Origin: UBA2421 sp002343075
GTDB taxonomy: Bacteria > Planctomycetota > Phycisphaerae > Tepidisphaerales > Tepidisphaeraceae
DNA length: 64,000 nt
Direction: 5' to 3'
Assembly (NCBI GenBank): GCA_937982565.1
Contig: CALJLN010000003.1
Span: 1-64,000 of the forward strand
Shown: positions 61,977 through 64,000 of the stretch, piece after piece
How the letters are laid out: every line of letters begins with the position of its first letter
Position numbering within the stretch: position 1 is the first letter of the stretch
Translations under genes and position numbers: made by a program
The notes under the pieces: generated by a model
What the model was told of the DNA's origin: nothing
What the model saw: the letters and a program-made list of their open reading frames with translations, nothing else
Databases searched by the model: none

Positions 61977-64000
61977 ATGCTGCATGCCTTGCGTCGCGCC
62001 ACCGCCGCGGCAATTGTCGTCTTGAGTTTGAACTCTTTCGTTGGGGCCGAGCCGACAGTCTCCGGTCCTTTGCCGACTGATCTGTTGCCAACCGACCCGG
62101 CGTTGGTTTCGGGTAAGCTGGATAACGGGTTGAAGTACATCGTGCGCAAGCATGCCAATCCTCAGGGCCGAGCCGTCATGTGGATTCACTTCGACACCGG
62201 CTCGCTCAACGAGACCGAGCAGCAGAGGGGCATTGCGCATTACTTGGAGCACATGGCGTTTAACGGATCGGACAACTATCCTCCCGGTTCGCTCATCCCG
62301 TTTTTTCAATCCCTGGGCATGCAGTTTGGGCGCGACCAGAATGCGTTCACCGGTTTTGATCAAACCGTCTACCAGCTCTCGCTCCCAAACACTGAAGAAA
62401 CCACGCTCGACAAGGGCCTGACCTTCTTCGCCGATGTGGCGGGGCGGCTGACTCTTTCGCCGGGGGAGATTGATAACGAGCGAGGCATCATTCAGGAGGA
62501 GCGTAGGACGCGACTGTCAGGCCGGCAGCGGGTGACAGAGTACGTCCTCGAACGGACCTACCCCGACTCACTCTTTGGCCGCCGCCTGCCGATCGGCACT
62601 GAGAAGACTATCCAAGAGGTGCAGCAGGCCGACTTTCAGGATTACTACAACAAATGGTATGGGGCTGCCAACGCCACCCTGATTGTGGTGGCCGATGCCG
62701 ACCCCGCGATGATTGTCGGCCGCATAAACGAGGCATTTTCCGCCCTTCCCGAGAAGCAGGTGCCCCCAGCGCAGGATGCTGGTGTCAAGCCATATGCCAA
62801 GAGTTTTGCGGTCGTTGCAACGGACCCGGAAGTGCGCGGGGAGGAGTTGGAAATCAGCCGTATCGACTTACCCAAGCCGCCGGTGACAACCGTCGCATTG
62901 TACCGCGACCAGCTTGTCGGCTCGATTGGCCGTTCGGCATGGAACGATCGCGTGGGCGACAAGGTGTCGGAAGGAGACACCGCATTCTCCAGTGCACGCG
63001 TTTCCTCCAGCAATAGCGCTGGTGCGGTGTTGACCACCGGCCTCAGCACGCGTGCCAAGCCGGGGAAGTGGAAGGAAGCTCTTGCGGAGGCCGCAACTGA
63101 GTTACAGCGAGCCCGTCTGCACGGCTTCACACAGCGCGAAATCGACTCTGTGAAGAAAGAGATCATCTCGGGAGCAGAATGGGCGGTTGATACAACTTCG
63201 ACCGCAACGGCTGGGGCATTGATCCGAGGAATTGCCAGCCAAGTGAATGATCAAGAGCCGTCGATGTCCCCGGAGCAGCGTCTGGAATTGCTCCAGAAGT
63301 TGTTGCCGACGATTACCGAGGAAGAAATCAGCAAGAGGTTTGCCGCTGATTTCGATTTCTCCACTGCGGTATTTGTTGCAATTTTGCCTTCGTCTGGTTC
63401 AACACCTTCAGAGGCAGAGTTGCTCGATCTCGGCTTGAAATCACTCTCAGTGAGGCCAGACCCTGATGCGGAGGTAGTTCGTGCGTCAGAGTTGCTTGCT
63501 GCACTCCCGACACCGGGCACCGTGGTTGAAGGGGGCACGCACGAGAGATCTGAAGTGTGGTCGGGCTGGCTCAGCAACGGGGTGCGCGTGCATCACCGGT
63601 TCATGGACAACGAGAAGGACCAAGTTTCTGTGGGCATCTCGCTGATCGGCGGTGAATTGCTGGAAACCGCCGGGAACCGAGGGATCACGACAGCGGCGGC
63701 GCTGGCTTGGGGCCGGCCGGCGACGAAGCAGCATTCCTCGACAACCATCCGGGATTTGATGGCCGGAAAGAAAGTTGCTGTCCGAGGCGGGGGCATGGTT
63801 GGTGGAATGGGCGGTGGTCGTCGTGGGGGCGGCGGAGCGGGCGGATTTCGCAATTCCATCAATCTCTCAATTAGCGGCAGCCCCTCCGACCTCGAGACCG
63901 GCTTCCAGCTTGCCTACCTTCTTTTGACGGAGCCCAAACTTGAGACCCCGTCGTTTCTGCAGTTTCAGTCGCTTACCAAGCAGATGCTCGCCGAGGCTGA
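61977..64000 (+). CDS. Secreted M16 family zinc peptidase (N-terminal part; cut by window end)
   Basis: The frame starts at ATG 61977 (GGAG seven bases upstream) and stays open to the last base, 674 codons. It has a signal peptide (about residues 1-24), the inverted zinc motif HYLEH at 88-92, and the further glutamate expected in EIDNERGIIQEERR (about 165). A second, inactive M16 half follows, with a Gly/Arg-rich loop near residue 600. It resembles pitrilysin-type or PqqL-like peptidases of the envelope. The C-terminus lies beyond the window. Confidence 0.92.
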   Translation, partial: MLHALRRATAAAIVVLSLNSFVGAEPTVSGPLPTDLLPTDPALVSGKLDNGLKYIVRKHANPQGRAVMWIHFDTGSLNETEQQRGIAHYLEHMAFNGSDNYPPGSLIPFFQSLGMQFGRDQNAFTGFDQTVYQLSLPNTEETTLDKGLTFFADVAGRLTLSPGEIDNERGIIQEERRTRLSGRQRVTEYVLERTYPDSLFGRRLPIGTEKTIQEVQQADFQDYYNKWYGAANATLIVVADADPAMIVGRINEAFSALPEKQVPPAQDAGVKPYAKSFAVVATDPEVRGEELEISRIDLPKPPVTTVALYRDQLVGSIGRSAWNDRVGDKVSEGDTAFSSARVSSSNSAGAVLTTGLSTRAKPGKWKEALAEAATELQRARLHGFTQREIDSVKKEIISGAEWAVDTTSTATAGALIRGIASQVNDQEPSMSPEQRLELLQKLLPTITEEEISKRFAADFDFSTAVFVAILPSSGSTPSEAELLDLGLKSLSVRPDPDAEVVRASELLAALPTPGTVVEGGTHERSEVWSGWLSNGVRVHHRFMDNEKDQVSVGISLIGGELLETAGNRGITTAAALAWGRPATKQHSSTTIRDLMAGKKVAVRGGGMVGGMGGGRRGGGGAGGFRNSINLSISGSPSDLETGFQLAYLLLTEPKLETPSFLQFQSLTKQMLAEA

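Noticed and set aside
1..64000. CRISPR arrays, insertion sequences, prophage or tRNA genes
   Set aside because: No regularly spaced repeats, transposase, phage or tRNA-like sequences were noticed in the gaps; the Xer gene is the housekeeping type and is not accompanied by element ends.

Overview
The window (about 60% GC, almost fully coding) looks like a planctomycete chromosome, probably class Phycisphaerae (inference, no database search). Seen in sequence: an N-terminal LExRxLL surface-protein motif on a secreted glycoside hydrolase, a FlgI-like lipoprotein carrying extra repeats, a ParA ATPase fused to a glycogen-binding domain, several small proteins of a planctomycete type, and few strong Shine-Dalgarno sites. 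LptF/LptG-type permeases, lipoproteins and a capsule/O-antigen type dehydratase indicate a diderm envelope.

Layout. 0-0.7 kb: 3' end of a 23S rRNA, a spacer hairpin, 5S rRNA and a strong terminator. 0.7-5.6 kb (+): MmcQ/YjbR protein, UvrC-like protein, a Cys-rich small protein, a Xer recombinase and queA, with two small minus-strand genes between. 5.6-14.9 kb (-): two dynamin-like GTPases, two LptF/LptG permeases, clpB. 14.9-20.6 kb (+): M48 lipoprotein protease, gamma-carbonic anhydrase, histidine kinase plus NtrC-type regulator, ispF, cysS (degenerate KMSKS). 20.6-24.6 kb: GH88-like enzyme (-), DUF4112 protein and MFS transporter (+). 24.6-29.0 kb (-): pstSCAB with a 17-bp perfect hairpin between pstS and pstC and no phoU. 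29.3-33.6 kb (+): sugar-nucleotide 4,6-dehydratase, the ParA-CBM48 fusion and a partner resembling a ParA fold without a P-loop. 33.6-35.8 kb (-): MBL-fold RNase Z-like protein, alpha/beta hydrolase, and a candidate about 115-nt RNA with its own promoter and terminator. 35.8-43.5 kb (+): hypothetical, nrdR, FlgI-like lipoprotein, smc. 43.5-46.5 kb (-): nadE translationally coupled to a zinc-ribbon membrane protein. 46.6-52.0 kb (+): secreted coiled-coil protein, a 1188-aa glycoside-phosphorylase-like enzyme and a LacI regulator, with matching LacI-type operators before both of the last two. 52.0-61.1 kb: PilZ, TatD/EboC-like protein and a small partner (-), xseA (+), then leuS, a beta-propeller protein, rpmH (L34, 44 aa) and queD in one minus-strand run. 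61.2-64.0 kb (+): PilZ protein and an M16 peptidase cut by the window end.

Most notable: (1) the ParA-CBM48 fusion plus its apparently P-loop-less partner, a candidate positioning system for a polysaccharide body; it keeps all visible ParA motifs and the AMPK-beta carbohydrate contacts; (2) the self-contained LacI/phosphorylase regulon with two near-identical operators; (3) the candidate RNA at 35.5-35.64 kb; (4) a cysteinyl-tRNA synthetase without KMSKS lysines; (5) the long hairpin in the pst operon.
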